DNA of 64,000 bases, taken from the NCBI RefSeq assembly GCF_029212375.1, contig NZ_JARGNU010000006.1:80535-144534 (forward strand), read 5' to 3'. Of the stretch, positions 43,836 through 52,817 are shown piece by piece (the first letter of the stretch is position 1; each line of letters starts with the position of its first letter). Under the pieces are notes generated by a model that saw only the letters and a program-made list of their open reading frames with translations, had not been told where the DNA came from and searched no databases. This DNA is from Zhongshania sp. Lineage in GTDB: Bacteria; Pseudomonadota; Gammaproteobacteria; Pseudomonadales; Spongiibacteraceae. The position numbers were made by a program, and so were the translations under genes.

Positions 43836-44537
43836 GTGCTTCATAGCAAACCGCGTTCGGTTTGAATGAACCGCAGACTTTAAGTAAATTGCTAAATGAC
43901 AATTTTATTGCTATGTACGGCTTGCGCAATTTAGAGCCTAGCCATTTACCTGCCGCTCAAGCGCCTTCGCTCATCAAATTTTTTATTTAATGTCTCTTCA
44001 GTAAAAGGTTAGCCAATATTATAAAGCTGGCTAGGATTAGTCCTGTAGCTTGAAACCGCTGAACCTTTCCTCATTCATTTCCCGGCTATTGTCTACAGAG
44101 TGCGTGGCCAAGTGAGTCAATGAAACTGCGCTCATTTACGCTTAAAACTGTGATTTTTTGTGGGCGCTGCTGTGCAGATACAAGGAGTAGGCCTTGTTGG
44201 CTCTTAATGCTAAGTGGCCATTTTCTGCAGGTTTTACTGTATGTGCGGAGCTGCACAATATTAGGACAAAAATAGCTATTACACACAGTTCATTATTTAT
44301 GTCATTTATATTTTGGTGACGATCGGCGTCCTCGCATATTAATTCTGTTCGTGCTGAAAGGACTTTGGCGTTATTTTTTACAATCGTAAAAACGCTTTTA
44401 CCTTATAAAAATTGTTGTTTTTGGGTGTTTCCTGAAATTCGTTGGGGTATTTTGGCGAAGCAATATTGCGCTATAAAGGTGTACTCAATTTAATAAGGCT
44501 GATAGCATTTGGAAATCAAATGCACGGAGCAATGATA
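43836..44537. other. 702-base AT-rich gap without a clear gene
   Basis: I find no supported gene. A 51-codon frame (44120-44275, plus strand) and a 66-codon frame on the minus strand overlap each other and lack family features or a good ribosome site. A six-base hairpin AAACCG-CGTT-CGGTTT lies near 43848-43863. The region probably holds decayed sequence plus the promoter of the next gene. Confidence 0.5.
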
Positions 44538-44891
44538 ATGACATGGAATGTTGTTTTCAAATTTCGACCGCCACGGTGGCTTAGGCTTGTCTGTCTCTCT
44601 ACTGTAATATTATTACCTACTTTAGTATGGGCGGACGATGCTGCGCGAGCCGCGATGCAACAGTCCTTGAATGCAGAAGTGTTTGCCGCCCCCTTCGACC
44701 CTGGTGATGTTAATAAAGCTAAGGCCTACGCTGAAGAGGCATTAAAGAAAAAAGTTAAACCGGTAGTGACGCCGCCGTCGTACTGGCAGCCTGGGTGGAA
44801 CTGTGCTCGGCTAACGCGGTACCACGGCTATCAGTACAACCATTACCGAAACTGCATTTATCACCACCGCTATTACGGCCGCTATTGGTAA
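44538..44891 (+). CDS. Small exported Tyr/His-rich protein of unknown function
   Basis: 117 residues from ATG 44538, chosen because GGAG (44526-44529) is at good distance. A signal peptide ends at TLVWADDA. After an Ala-rich helical stretch the C-terminal 40 residues are unusual: YWQPGWNCARLTRYHGYQYN then repeated His/Tyr/Arg with two Cys. Similar tails occur in small surface or metal-binding proteins, but I recognise no family. A TraT-like lipoprotein gene follows 61 bases later. Confidence 0.65.
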   Translation: MTWNVVFKFRPPRWLRLVCLSTVILLPTLVWADDAARAAMQQSLNAEVFAAPFDPGDVNKAKAYAEEALKKKVKPVVTPPSYWQPGWNCARLTRYHGYQYNHYRNCIYHHRYYGRYW

Positions 44892-44952
44892 CAGTTAAGT
44901 TGCGCATGGACGCGCAACTACTTTGCATCATATTCACAGGGAGCTCATCATC

Positions 44953-45720
44953 GTGAAACACATCTTGTCCTATGCCTATATTCTTGCCGGTTTGCTGTCG
45001 CTGTCCTTGTTGAGCGGCTGTGCTGCTACCAGCGTGGCCCTAGGTAAAAAAGACCTTGAGGTTCAAACTAAGACCAGTACCTCGGTATTTGTCGACCCCG
45101 TTAGCCGTGATAAGCGAACGGTATATCTCGACGTGCGCAGTGGCGTAATGGAGTTTGATCGCAACGCTTTTACCCGTGTTATTCGCGAGCAGTTTGCTGC
45201 AAGTGACAAGGGCTATCGTATTGTTGATGACCCTGATCAGGCGCATTTCCAAATGCTGGTTTATGTATTGAACCTCGAGGAAGGGAACCTCAGCGCAGCC
45301 CAATCAGCATTACAAGAAGGCTATGTTGGTGGCGGCGAGGCTCTTGCGGGCGGTGCGGTAGGTGCGGTGATTGGTGCAAATCGGGGGCATGGTTGGGGTG
45401 GCGCCGCGCTGGGGGCAGTTGCCGCATCAGGTTTGTCTATGGTTGCCAACGCCCTTGTTAAAGACGTGACCTTTATGTTGGTTTGCGATATTTCAATTCG
45501 CGAGCGGGTAGCTGACGGCGTTTATGTGCGTAGAGATACTCAACTAAATAACCAAGCTTCCGACAGCGGCTCGAGTATGTCGCGGGTGTCAGAGGTCACG
45601 GACCGAAAGGATTACCGCACACGCATAGTTACGACTGCCAACAAGGCCAATCTTGAATTGGTGGAAGCTCAGGAATCGATGTTCCAGAAAACAGCTTATG
45701 CTATGGCAGGATTCTTTTAA
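44953..45720 (+). CDS. TraT-like outer-membrane lipoprotein
   Basis: 255 residues from GTG 44953 (AGGGAG at 44938-44943). Lipoprotein signal with LLSGC; mature N-terminus CAATSVALGKKDLEVQTKTS matches the TraT complement-resistance family, as do GGEALAGGAVGAVIGANRGH in the middle and the C-terminal AMAGFF. TraT blocks surface exclusion partners on conjugative plasmids, but chromosomal copies are common in gammaproteobacteria and no conjugation genes are near. Confidence 0.9.
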   Translation: MKHILSYAYILAGLLSLSLLSGCAATSVALGKKDLEVQTKTSTSVFVDPVSRDKRTVYLDVRSGVMEFDRNAFTRVIREQFAASDKGYRIVDDPDQAHFQMLVYVLNLEEGNLSAAQSALQEGYVGGGEALAGGAVGAVIGANRGHGWGGAALGAVAASGLSMVANALVKDVTFMLVCDISIRERVADGVYVRRDTQLNNQASDSGSSMSRVSEVTDRKDYRTRIVTTANKANLELVEAQESMFQKTAYAMAGFF

Positions 45721-45737
45721 CTGTTCGTCATAAAGAG

Positions 45738-45780
45738 GAAGCGCCCTTTAGTTTTAGAACCTAAAACCTAAGGGTGCTTC
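45738..45780. terminator. Long inverted repeat between traT-like gene and purK
   Basis: Twenty-base arms (45738-45757 and 45761-45780) with two mismatches and one G-T wobble around a three-base loop. Lying between two convergent genes, it is probably a bidirectional terminator, though the flanking T runs are short. Confidence 0.65.
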
Positions 45781-45795
45781 AATTTCGCTAGCGAC

Positions 45796-46869
45796 TCAGG
45801 CGCGGCTCAATTCCCGTTCAACCCAAGCAAACACGTCGTCGTAATTGGCGGGCAGCAAGGTGTGCAATTCGTTTAAAGCGGTTTGCACAACACGCTTTTG
45901 CGGGTGATTGAGGTTGATGTGGCCGAGCTTGCGGCCAGGGCGCACGTCTTTGCCATACCAGTAGCATTGAGTGGCGGGGATTTTTAACCAGCGGGTGTCG
46001 CGCTCTACGCCAATGACGTTAATCATCACGCTCTGCCCGCGCACATCGGGCGCCTTTAGCGGTAGGCCACTCACTGCCCGCAAATGCATTTCAAACTGGC
46101 TAACGCAGGCGCCGGCCTGAGTCCAGTGGCCGCTATTATGAACTCGTGGTGCCAGTTCATTTACCATCAATGCATCGCCAACTCTAAAGCATTCCATGGC
46201 CATCACGCCGACATAGCCGCTGCTGTCCATAATTTTGCCTAGCATCGCTTCGGCCTGTGGCTGAAGGTGACTCACGCGGCTTAGCGGGGCGATCGATGCC
46301 ATTAAAATACCGTTGACGTGCAAATTGAGGGTCAGCGGGTAAAAGACTTTATTGCCCTCGGCATCCCTTGCGCCCACCAGCGACAATTCTTCGTCAAAGG
46401 GGATTTTCTGTTCGGCAATACCGGTGCCTAGCCAATCGGCGGGAATGGCGCCGCCGTCATCTTGATGCAGCCAGTGCTGGCCCTTGCCGTCGTAGCCGCC
46501 TTCGCGGCGCTTGAGCAACACGTGGGGGCCAAGGTCTGCGTGCAGGTCTTGGGCGCTGCAGTCGGTATTCACCACTCGCCATGGCGCGGTGCTGATCGCC
46601 AAATCGTCGAGCATGGTTTTTTGATGAAAGCGGTCGGCGATGCGGCCGAAGATGTCGGCATTAATAAAGCCGGCTTGGCTGCTCAGGTGGCGAGTCACAG
46701 GGGTGTCGGGCCACTGTTCGCGCTCAACGGTAACAACGTCGTGAGCGGCTATTTCAGGTAAGTACTCACTATCAGGCTCAATAGGCTCAACGTTGAGCGC
46801 TAGCGGATAAGCGGCCTGTTTTAGCATGGCGCCTAATTGGCCTGCGCCGAGAACCCATACCGTTGGCAT
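45796..46869 (-). CDS. purK: 5-(carboxyamino)imidazole ribonucleotide synthase PurK
   Basis: 357 residues. N-terminal VWVLGAGQLGAMLKQAA, ATP-grasp domain with LLKRREGGYDGKGQ and the C-terminal VNELAPRVHNSGHWT. It carboxylates aminoimidazole ribonucleotide using ATP and bicarbonate in purine synthesis. The start overlaps the purE stop by one base, so purE-purK is one operon. Confidence 0.96.
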   Translation of the reverse strand: MPTVWVLGAGQLGAMLKQAAYPLALNVEPIEPDSEYLPEIAAHDVVTVEREQWPDTPVTRHLSSQAGFINADIFGRIADRFHQKTMLDDLAISTAPWRVVNTDCSAQDLHADLGPHVLLKRREGGYDGKGQHWLHQDDGGAIPADWLGTGIAEQKIPFDEELSLVGARDAEGNKVFYPLTLNLHVNGILMASIAPLSRVSHLQPQAEAMLGKIMDSSGYVGVMAMECFRVGDALMVNELAPRVHNSGHWTQAGACVSQFEMHLRAVSGLPLKAPDVRGQSVMINVIGVERDTRWLKIPATQCYWYGKDVRPGRKLGHINLNHPQKRVVQTALNELHTLLPANYDDVFAWVERELSRA

Positions 46870-47360
46870 TACGCGTCCCTCGGGTCCGGATTGTCGAGCA
46901 CATCCTGGGTTTGCTTGGCGCGAAAGGCTTCTAATTTGCTCGCAAGTGCGGTGTCATGCAGCGCCAAAATTTGGCAGGCCAGTAGGCCGGCATTAAAAGC
47001 GCCTGCACTGCCAATGGCCAAGGTGCCAACCGCAATACCTTTTGGCATTTGGGCGATAGAGAGCAAGCTGTCTACACCGCTAAGGGCGCGGCTTTGTACC
47101 GGCACACCTAATACGGGTAATCGCGTTTTGGCGGCAACCATACCTGGTAGGTGTGCTGCGCCGCCTGCGCCAGCAATAATGACCTCGAAGCCACGTGCAA
47201 TCGCCTGATCGGCAAATTCCATCAGTTTATCGGGGGTGCGGTGGGCAGATACCACTTCGACGTGGTGCTCAACGCCGAGTTCGCTCATGATCTCGGTGGC
47301 TGGGCGCATGGTCTCCCAGTCACTTTTTGAACCCATGATCAGGGCAACTTTTGCGGTCAT
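46869..47360 (-). CDS. purE: N5-carboxyaminoimidazole ribonucleotide mutase PurE
   Basis: 163 residues, class I PurE. Signatures are [11 protein letters not shown] at the N-terminus, [15 protein letters not shown], and [15 protein letters not shown]. It converts N5-CAIR to CAIR, the step after PurK. First gene of the purEK operon. Confidence 0.97.
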   Translation of the reverse strand: MTAKVALIMGSKSDWETMRPATEIMSELGVEHHVEVVSAHRTPDKLMEFADQAIARGFEVIIAGAGGAAHLPGMVAAKTRLPVLGVPVQSRALSGVDSLLSIAQMPKGIAVGTLAIGSAGAFNAGLLACQILALHDTALASKLEAFRAKQTQDVLDNPDPRDA

Positions 47361-47705
47361 TGCTTGGCTCTCTTCGCGTGAAAGCCGCGTATTATACGGG
47401 AATTATCGCCAGAGGCCGAATCTGGACGCAAATCTTGGCAAAAGCGGAATTTTGGGGGGATTCAAAGTTGTCTGTAAAATTAAGAGTTGCTTCCAACATA
47501 TTGTATTAATTAGAAAAATAAATATGCGGCGGGTGGCGGTGGCAAATCAAAGAAATTGCGCGGCAAGCGGATTTTTGCACCGGCATAGCGATATGTCTTA
47601 TGGTCTGCTGTGCTTATTGCTGCGTAGAGTGATTAGTGAAGTACTTTTGTAACAAACACCGGCTCGCAGCGCCTAATAATACCACTAGCAAAATACAGGA
47701 TAGAT
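47361..47705. other. Divergent region between purE and arsS
   Basis: 345 bases. On the minus strand a perfect -10 hexamer TATAAT lies at 47391-47396, about 30 bases before purE, with only a poor -35; it is the likely purE promoter. The arsS side is AT rich but I can name no operator, and no arsR gene is in the window. Confidence 0.45.
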
Positions 47706-48659
47706 ATGCACGACACTTTGCCTTTATTGGCGCATAGCGACTTTCCGGCGATAGCGCGCCGGCACTTAGATATTTTGCAGGTTAATTTAGGCTATAAGTG
47801 CAATCAGCGCTGCCTGCACTGCCATGTAAATGCGGGGCCAACGCGCACCGAAATGATGGCGGCCGATACCTTGGCGTTAATCCCTAAGGTGTTAACGGCG
47901 CGGCAAATCAAAACCCTCGATCTAACCGGCGGCGCCCCAGAGCTGCATGAGCAATTTCGCGAGCTGGTAAGCGCGGCATCGGCATTGGGGGTAAAGGTGA
48001 TTGATCGCTGCAACCTCACCATCTTATTTGAGCCCGGCCAAGATGGCTTGGCGGAATTTTTGGCGGCCCACAAAGTGGAAATTGTGGCCTCGCTGCCGTG
48101 TTACTCCCTAGAAAATGTCGATGCCCAGCGCGGCGAAGGGGTATTCGATAAGAGTATTGCCGGCTTGCAACTGCTCAATTCACTGGGTTATGGCAAAGCG
48201 GGCTCTGGCCTAACGCTGAATTTGGTATACAACCCCCAGGGGCCATCGTTGCCGCCCAATCAACAAGCGCTGGAAGCGGATTACCGCCGCGAGCTAATGG
48301 CGCATTTTGGCATTGAATTTAATCACCTCTTTGCGCTGGCCAATATGCCTATAAAGCGCTTTGGCTCTACCCTTGTTTCAAAGGGGCAATTCGCGCCGTA
48401 TATGGATTTATTAAAAACCAATTACAGCGCTGCTAATTTAGACTCGGTGATGTGCCGTAATTTAGTGAGTGTGGATTGGCTGGGAAATTTATACGACTGC
48501 GATTTTAATCAGCAACTGGAATTGCCGCTGCCGAACCAGGCCGTGCGGCATCTGCGTGATTTGCTAGTGTCTAATTTAGATGGCGATGAAATTGCGATAG
48601 CAGACCACTGCTTTGGCTGCACGGCGGGTCAGGGCAGCAGCTGCGGTGGCGCGCTGTAA
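47706..48659 (+). CDS. arsS: Arsenosugar biosynthesis radical SAM protein ArsS
   Basis: 317 residues. Radical-SAM cluster motif CNQRCLHC near residue 34 (NLGYKCNQRCLHCHVNAGPT) and a C-terminal Cys-rich end DHCFGCTAGQGSSCGGAL. In cyanobacteria, ArsS joins the adenosyl moiety to methylated arsenic on the way to arsenosugars, acting after ArsM. The arsM-type methyltransferase gene follows 28 bases downstream, so the two form a unit. Confidence 0.9.
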   Translation: MHDTLPLLAHSDFPAIARRHLDILQVNLGYKCNQRCLHCHVNAGPTRTEMMAADTLALIPKVLTARQIKTLDLTGGAPELHEQFRELVSAASALGVKVIDRCNLTILFEPGQDGLAEFLAAHKVEIVASLPCYSLENVDAQRGEGVFDKSIAGLQLLNSLGYGKAGSGLTLNLVYNPQGPSLPPNQQALEADYRRELMAHFGIEFNHLFALANMPIKRFGSTLVSKGQFAPYMDLLKTNYSAANLDSVMCRNLVSVDWLGNLYDCDFNQQLELPLPNQAVRHLRDLLVSNLDGDEIAIADHCFGCTAGQGSSCGGAL

Positions 48660-48687
48660 ATAGTCTTAACATTATAATAGGTGGCGT

Positions 48688-49725
48688 ATGCACGATCTCG
48701 TTCAAGATTATTACGGCAAACAATTACAGAGTTCTGCCGATTTAAAAACCACCGCCTGCTGCGACTTTACTGCGATGCCAGATTGGCTAAAGCCCTTATT
48801 AAGTAATATTCACGACGACGTGCTCTCGCGCTATTACGGCTGTGGCTTGGTTTGTCCGCCACTCTTGGAAGGTTGCCGAGTATTGGATTTAGGCTGCGGC
48901 AGTGGCCGCGATGTATACGCGCTGGCGCAAATGGTGGGCGCTAGTGGCGAAGTGGTGGGGGTGGATATGACCGATGAACAACTCGCCATCGCCACGCAAT
49001 ATCAAGGCTACCACGCCGACAAATTCGGTTTTGATAATGTACGTTTTATAAAAGGTTTTATTGAAAAACTCGACGAGCTGGATTTGGCCGCGGGCAGCTT
49101 CGATGTGGTGGTTTCGAATTGCGTTATAAATTTATCGCCAGACAAAGATGCGGTGTTGCGAAGCGTTAAACGCCTATTAAAGCCCGGTGGCGAATTTTAT
49201 TTTTCTGATGTTTATGCTGATCGGCGTATACCCGAAACGGTAAAAAATGATCCGGTACTGTACGGCGAATGTTTGGGCGGCGCCTTGTATTGGAATGATT
49301 TTATTCAATTAGCCAAACGCCAGGGATTTAGTGATTCGCGCTTGGTAGAAGACCGTCCCTTAGATATTACTGATCCTGTGCTTGCCGCGCGCTGCGGAAA
49401 TATTCAATTCTTTTCGGCAACGTATCGTCTTTTTAATCTGGATGCCTTAGAAAGTGATTGCGAGGATTACGGGCAGGCGGTTGTATATCGAGGCAGCATT
49501 GCGGGAAGTCCTCATCGTTTTGTACTTGATAAACACCACAATATTCAGATCGGCAAAGTCTTCCCCGTTTGTGGTAATACTTGGCGAATGCTGCACGACA
49601 CTCGTTTTTCATCGCACTTTGATTTTGTGGGCGACTTTAGCCGCCACTACGGTATTTTTGAGGGCTGCGGCGTGGGATTACCCTTTGATGTGGCTGGGCT
49701 TGATGGCGGTGTTGCCTGCTGTTGA
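48688..49725 (+). CDS. arsM: Arsenite methyltransferase of the arsenosugar pathway (ArsM-like)
   Basis: 345 residues. S-adenosylmethionine site VLDLGCGSGRDVYALAQ, and Cys residues typical of ArsM in YYGCGLVCPP, VVSNCVINLSPDKD and GECLGGALYW. A C-terminal extension (about residues 250-345) ends in two Cys. It should methylate arsenite to supply ArsS. Its last 79 bases overlap the convergent siderophore-interacting-protein gene. Confidence 0.9.
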   Translation: MHDLVQDYYGKQLQSSADLKTTACCDFTAMPDWLKPLLSNIHDDVLSRYYGCGLVCPPLLEGCRVLDLGCGSGRDVYALAQMVGASGEVVGVDMTDEQLAIATQYQGYHADKFGFDNVRFIKGFIEKLDELDLAAGSFDVVVSNCVINLSPDKDAVLRSVKRLLKPGGEFYFSDVYADRRIPETVKNDPVLYGECLGGALYWNDFIQLAKRQGFSDSRLVEDRPLDITDPVLAARCGNIQFFSATYRLFNLDALESDCEDYGQAVVYRGSIAGSPHRFVLDKHHNIQIGKVFPVCGNTWRMLHDTRFSSHFDFVGDFSRHYGIFEGCGVGLPFDVAGLDGGVACC

Positions 49726-50486
49726 GGCAAGTATTCGTTCGCCATTTCCAGCTGTTCTGAATCCTGCCGTTTTTCTACTTTGTGCTGATCTTCGTCATTG
49801 CCGATTTTCCAATAGCTAGAAATATACAGCTGAGATTTGCCTAGTTGCCGTGTTTGTTTCAGGTACTTGCGCAGCTGGCGCATAGAGCTGAATTCACAGG
49901 CGACCCACGCTGAAACCTTGCCAGGTAACCACGTTAAACTTGCCACGTAATTTAGCAGCGCGTCACTGCTGGAATCTGCGTGGGGCTTGATGAGCCAGTG
50001 CACTTCTAAGTTCTCTCTTGGCGCTAGAGTTGGAATGTCGCGCTCGTCGAGCACTTCAATAACAACATAGCCACGGGCATCTTGCGGCAGCAGTGCCATA
50101 TTGACGCTTATCGCTGGCAGCGCGGTCATATCGCCAACCATCAGAAACCAATCGGCCCCAGTGTCGATGATATTTTTTGGCCCAGGCCCGCCAACTAAAA
50201 TTTGATCTCCTTTTTGAGCAGTGCGCGCCCATGCCGAGGCAGGGCCTGCGGCTTCGTGAATAACGAAATCCACATCAATTTCCCGTTCCCGTTGATGGCG
50301 CACCGTGTAGGTTCGCATTAAGGGGCGCGCGGCATTAGGCCGCGGAAAAATCAGCTTTATATACGCGCTCTCTTGGTCGGCGGGAAAGCTCGCGATGCCC
50401 TCGCCACCAAGGGTCACTCGGCGCATGTGCGGGCTAAGTTGGCAGCTGCGGATTACTTCAAGTGTTCTCGGTGCTGGTTTGCTCAT
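49647..50486 (-). CDS. Siderophore-interacting protein (ViuB-like flavoreductase)
   Basis: 279 residues. FAD-binding domain with MRTYTVRHQ and a C-terminal NADH-binding half with WVACEFSSMRQLRKYLK and YISSYWKIGN, as in ViuB/YqjH ferric-siderophore reductases that release iron inside the cell. The last ~45 residues (Gln/Pro/Ser rich) go beyond the usual end and are read from the 3' end of arsM on the other strand. It follows the marR gene by 13 bases and shares its promoter. Confidence 0.9.
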   Translation of the reverse strand: MSKPAPRTLEVIRSCQLSPHMRRVTLGGEGIASFPADQESAYIKLIFPRPNAARPLMRTYTVRHQREREIDVDFVIHEAAGPASAWARTAQKGDQILVGGPGPKNIIDTGADWFLMVGDMTALPAISVNMALLPQDARGYVVIEVLDERDIPTLAPRENLEVHWLIKPHADSSSDALLNYVASLTWLPGKVSAWVACEFSSMRQLRKYLKQTRQLGKSQLYISSYWKIGNDEDQHKVEKRQDSEQLEMANEYLPQQQATPPSSPATSKGNPTPQPSKIP

Positions 50487-50499
50487 TGCTATGCTCCCC

Positions 50500-50937
50500 T
50501 CATTGCGCGGTGTTTTCGCTGAGATTGCTAATCATGGTGTTTGCGATACGAATAAATACGGCTATCTCTTCGTCGCTAATATTGGCGGTCATGGTTTTAC
50601 GGGTTTGCTGCTCTACGGTGTCGAGCTGTGAGACGATCTTCTCGCCCTTTGTGGTCAGTCGGAGTAGCTGGCTTCTGCGGTCGGCGGGATTGTCTATTTT
50701 GCTAATGAAGTCCTCTTGGTGTAGCTCGTTTAGCACCCGAGTAATTTGCGCCTTGTCGCGCTGCATGCGTTGCGCAATCGATTGCGCAGTGCAGTGTGGG
50801 TTGTGGCGAATGCCTTTTAGTGCACGAATATGCGTGACTGGCAGCGGAATTTGCTGGGTTTTAATGCCTGAGCGTAGCCCCAACTTGTAGGCATGGGTAA
50901 GGCTGTGCAAAATTTCGTTGAGTGCTTGTACGGGCAT
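50500..50937 (-). CDS. MarR-family transcriptional regulator
   Basis: 145 residues. Winged helix with IRALKGIRHNPHCTAQSIAQ and RMQRDKAQITRVLNELHQED, wing DRRSQLLRLTTKGEK. It heads the operon with the siderophore-interacting-protein gene, and two perfect palindromes lie across its promoter, so it very likely represses its own operon. Ligand unknown; an iron or redox signal would fit the partner. Confidence 0.94.
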   Translation of the reverse strand: MPVQALNEILHSLTHAYKLGLRSGIKTQQIPLPVTHIRALKGIRHNPHCTAQSIAQRMQRDKAQITRVLNELHQEDFISKIDNPADRRSQLLRLTTKGEKIVSQLDTVEQQTRKTMTANISDEEIAVFIRIANTMISNLSENTAQ

Positions 50938-50954
50938 GCTGCAATCTCGATCTG

Positions 50955-50997
50955 GTTGATAAAATCAACTATATTTAGTTTTGTTGACGGTGTCAAC
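50955..50997. promoter_or_regulatory. Two MarR-type operators, GTTGAY-N3-RTCAAC
   Basis: GTTGAT-AAA-ATCAAC (50955-50969) and GTTGAC-GGT-GTCAAC (50983-50997), both perfect, centres 28 bases apart. They flank and overlap the promoter of the marR operon, which is the standard arrangement for MarR self-repression. Confidence 0.8.
50968..50996 (-). promoter_or_regulatory. Sigma70 promoter of the marR operon
   Basis: On the minus strand TTGACA (50991-50996), 17-base spacer, TATAGT (50968-50973). The -35 lies inside the distal operator and the start point falls in the proximal one. Confidence 0.85.
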
Positions 50998-51081
50998 TAG
51001 TTTGCTGTTGTGGCAGGCGCAGTTATTATTGCTGGGCGTCGGTGGTCAAGAGAATATCTTGCTTGTTTATCGCCATCGTAA

Positions 51082-51110
51082 TTGCCGTACACTATGGGGA
51101 ATAATATAAA
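51082..51110 (+). promoter_or_regulatory. Sigma70 promoter of the aldo/keto reductase gene
   Basis: TTGCCG (51082-51087), 17-base spacer, TATAAA (51105-51110), about 38 bases before the start codon. Confidence 0.6.
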
Positions 51111-51148
51111 TAGCTATGATTAGATAGCGGGCCGAATTGGAGGTGAAT

Positions 51149-52180
51149 ATGAAAATGCGTGAATTGGGACGAACGGGTATCAGTGTTAGCGAAATTTGCT
51201 TGGGCACCATGACTTGGGGGCAGCAAAACACCCAAGACGAGGCCTTTGAGCAAATGGACTATGCTGTGTCGCAAGGCATTAACTTTTTTGACACCGCAGA
51301 AATGTACCCAGTGCCGCCCATTGCCGAAACTCAGGGACGCACAGAACAATATATTGGCGAATGGTTTAAACAGGGCGGCAAGCGCAGCGATATAGTGCTG
51401 GCGACCAAGGCGGCTGGTCCTGGCCACGCTCATATTCGCGATGCCAAGCCGTTAAATCGCGCGGGAATTTTGGCGGCGTTTGAAGGCAATTTAGCGCGAC
51501 TGCAAACCGATTATGTCGATTTATATCAAATACACTGGCCTAATCGCTCGGCCAATTATTTTGGCAAGCTAGGGTATCAGCACACTGATGGCGATGCTGA
51601 GCCGGCGATCCACGAGATTTTAGAAACCCTCGCCGAGCTGGTTGATGGTGGGCAGGTGAGGGCGGTGGGTATCAGCAATGAAACCCCATGGGGGCTAATG
51701 AGTTATTTGCGCTTGGCTGAACAGTACGGCCTGCCCCGTGTGGCCAGTATTCAAAACCCCTATAGCTTACTGAACCGCACCTTTGAGATTGGTTTGGCAG
51801 AAATGGCCATTCGTGAACACGTTGGTCTGCTGGCTTATTCGCCACTGGCGTTTGGTATGCTGAGTGGCAAATATCGCCATGGCGCCCGTCCGGCAGATGC
51901 CCGTATTACCTTATTTGAGCGCTTCCAGCGCTATAGTAATGCCCTGACTGACGCAGCAACTGAAGAGTATATTGCACTGGCCGAGCAACACGGTTTATCA
52001 ACCGCGCAAATGAGCTTGGCTTTTGTTAATCAGCAGCGCTTCGTGACCAGCACTATTATTGGCGCGACCACCATGGCGCAGCTTAAAGAAAATATTGCCA
52101 GTGTTGATTTGTGTTTGAGTGAAGAGGTGTTGAAGGGTATAGCAGGTATTCATCGGCGCATAGCGAATCCGGCGCCATAA
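51149..52180 (+). CDS. tas: Aldo/keto reductase, Tas-like
   Basis: 343 residues from ATG 51149, six bases after GGAGG (51139-51143). Close in length and order of motifs to E. coli Tas: LGTMTWGQQNTQDEA, FFDTAEMYPVPPIAETQG (Asp, Tyr), VDLYQIHWPNR (His), VGISNETPWG and the C-terminal cofactor site TSTIIGATTMAQLKENI. NADPH-dependent carbonyl reduction; native substrate unknown. Confidence 0.93.
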   Translation: MKMRELGRTGISVSEICLGTMTWGQQNTQDEAFEQMDYAVSQGINFFDTAEMYPVPPIAETQGRTEQYIGEWFKQGGKRSDIVLATKAAGPGHAHIRDAKPLNRAGILAAFEGNLARLQTDYVDLYQIHWPNRSANYFGKLGYQHTDGDAEPAIHEILETLAELVDGGQVRAVGISNETPWGLMSYLRLAEQYGLPRVASIQNPYSLLNRTFEIGLAEMAIREHVGLLAYSPLAFGMLSGKYRHGARPADARITLFERFQRYSNALTDAATEEYIALAEQHGLSTAQMSLAFVNQQRFVTSTIIGATTMAQLKENIASVDLCLSEEVLKGIAGIHRRIANPAP

Positions 52181-52250
52181 TAGTATGGTGCCGGCCTAGC
52201 GGAATAAACGATAAGAAAAATAAAGCGTGTGCTGTCAAGGAGGACAAACC

Positions 52251-52796
52251 ATGCCTATATCGATCTCGCAAATTGAAGGTCAAATTTATTTTTTTTCACA
52301 AAGTTTACATGGCCAGCATCGCGAAACCTTAACCCGTAATATCGATTCACTACGGTCCGCCATTAAAGGCGTTTGTGACAGGCAGCCTTTCGATATTATT
52401 GCGATGGTGGTTTTACCCGAACAAGTGCACTGCATTTGGAGTTTGCCGCCGGGCGATGAGGGTAGCTCTCAGCGCTGGACGCAATTTAAGGCTTTGTTTT
52501 TAAATAATCTATCTCCCGACGAAGTTCGCAGTCGCAATAGATTGCACCGTCGTAAGCAGAGCGTTTGGTCGCGAAAATACCATGAATTTCAAATTCAAAG
52601 TCAGCGGGAATTACTTCGGTATATTGATTTTATTCACTACGCCCCGCTCAAACACGGGCTGGTTGAACGTGTAGCGGATTGGCCCTATTCGAGCTTTCAT
52701 CGCTATGTGCGCAATCACTTGTTAGCCGAAGACTGGTGCGCAAGTCCAGAGGACGAACTGGTGTTGGAGGGAGCTGAGCCAGTGGGGCGGCCTTAG
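52251..52796 (+). CDS. REP-associated tyrosine transposase (RAYT) with altered HUH motif
   Basis: 181 residues from ATG 52251 with a strong AGGAGG (52238-52243). Family features: VLPEQVHCIWSLPPGDEGSS, SVWSRKYHEFQI, and YIDFIHYAPLKHGLVERVAD then WPYSSFHRY. In active Y1 transposases the first motif reads His-hydrophobic-His (PDHLHCIW); here the first His is Gln, so the metal site may be impaired. I see no REP palindromes beside it. Probably a domesticated single-copy gene. Confidence 0.88.
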   Translation: MPISISQIEGQIYFFSQSLHGQHRETLTRNIDSLRSAIKGVCDRQPFDIIAMVVLPEQVHCIWSLPPGDEGSSQRWTQFKALFLNNLSPDEVRSRNRLHRRKQSVWSRKYHEFQIQSQRELLRYIDFIHYAPLKHGLVERVADWPYSSFHRYVRNHLLAEDWCASPEDELVLEGAEPVGRP

Positions 52797-52817
52797 CTGG
52801 CTACCCCACGGGCGAGT

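Noticed and set aside
44120-44275. Small reading frames on both strands in the 44 kb gap
   Set aside because: No ribosome site of quality, no family features, Cys/Arg-rich composition typical of chance frames.
47236-47652. 138-codon plus-strand frame over the purE start
   Set aside because: Half of it is antisense to purE and the rest shows no protein features.
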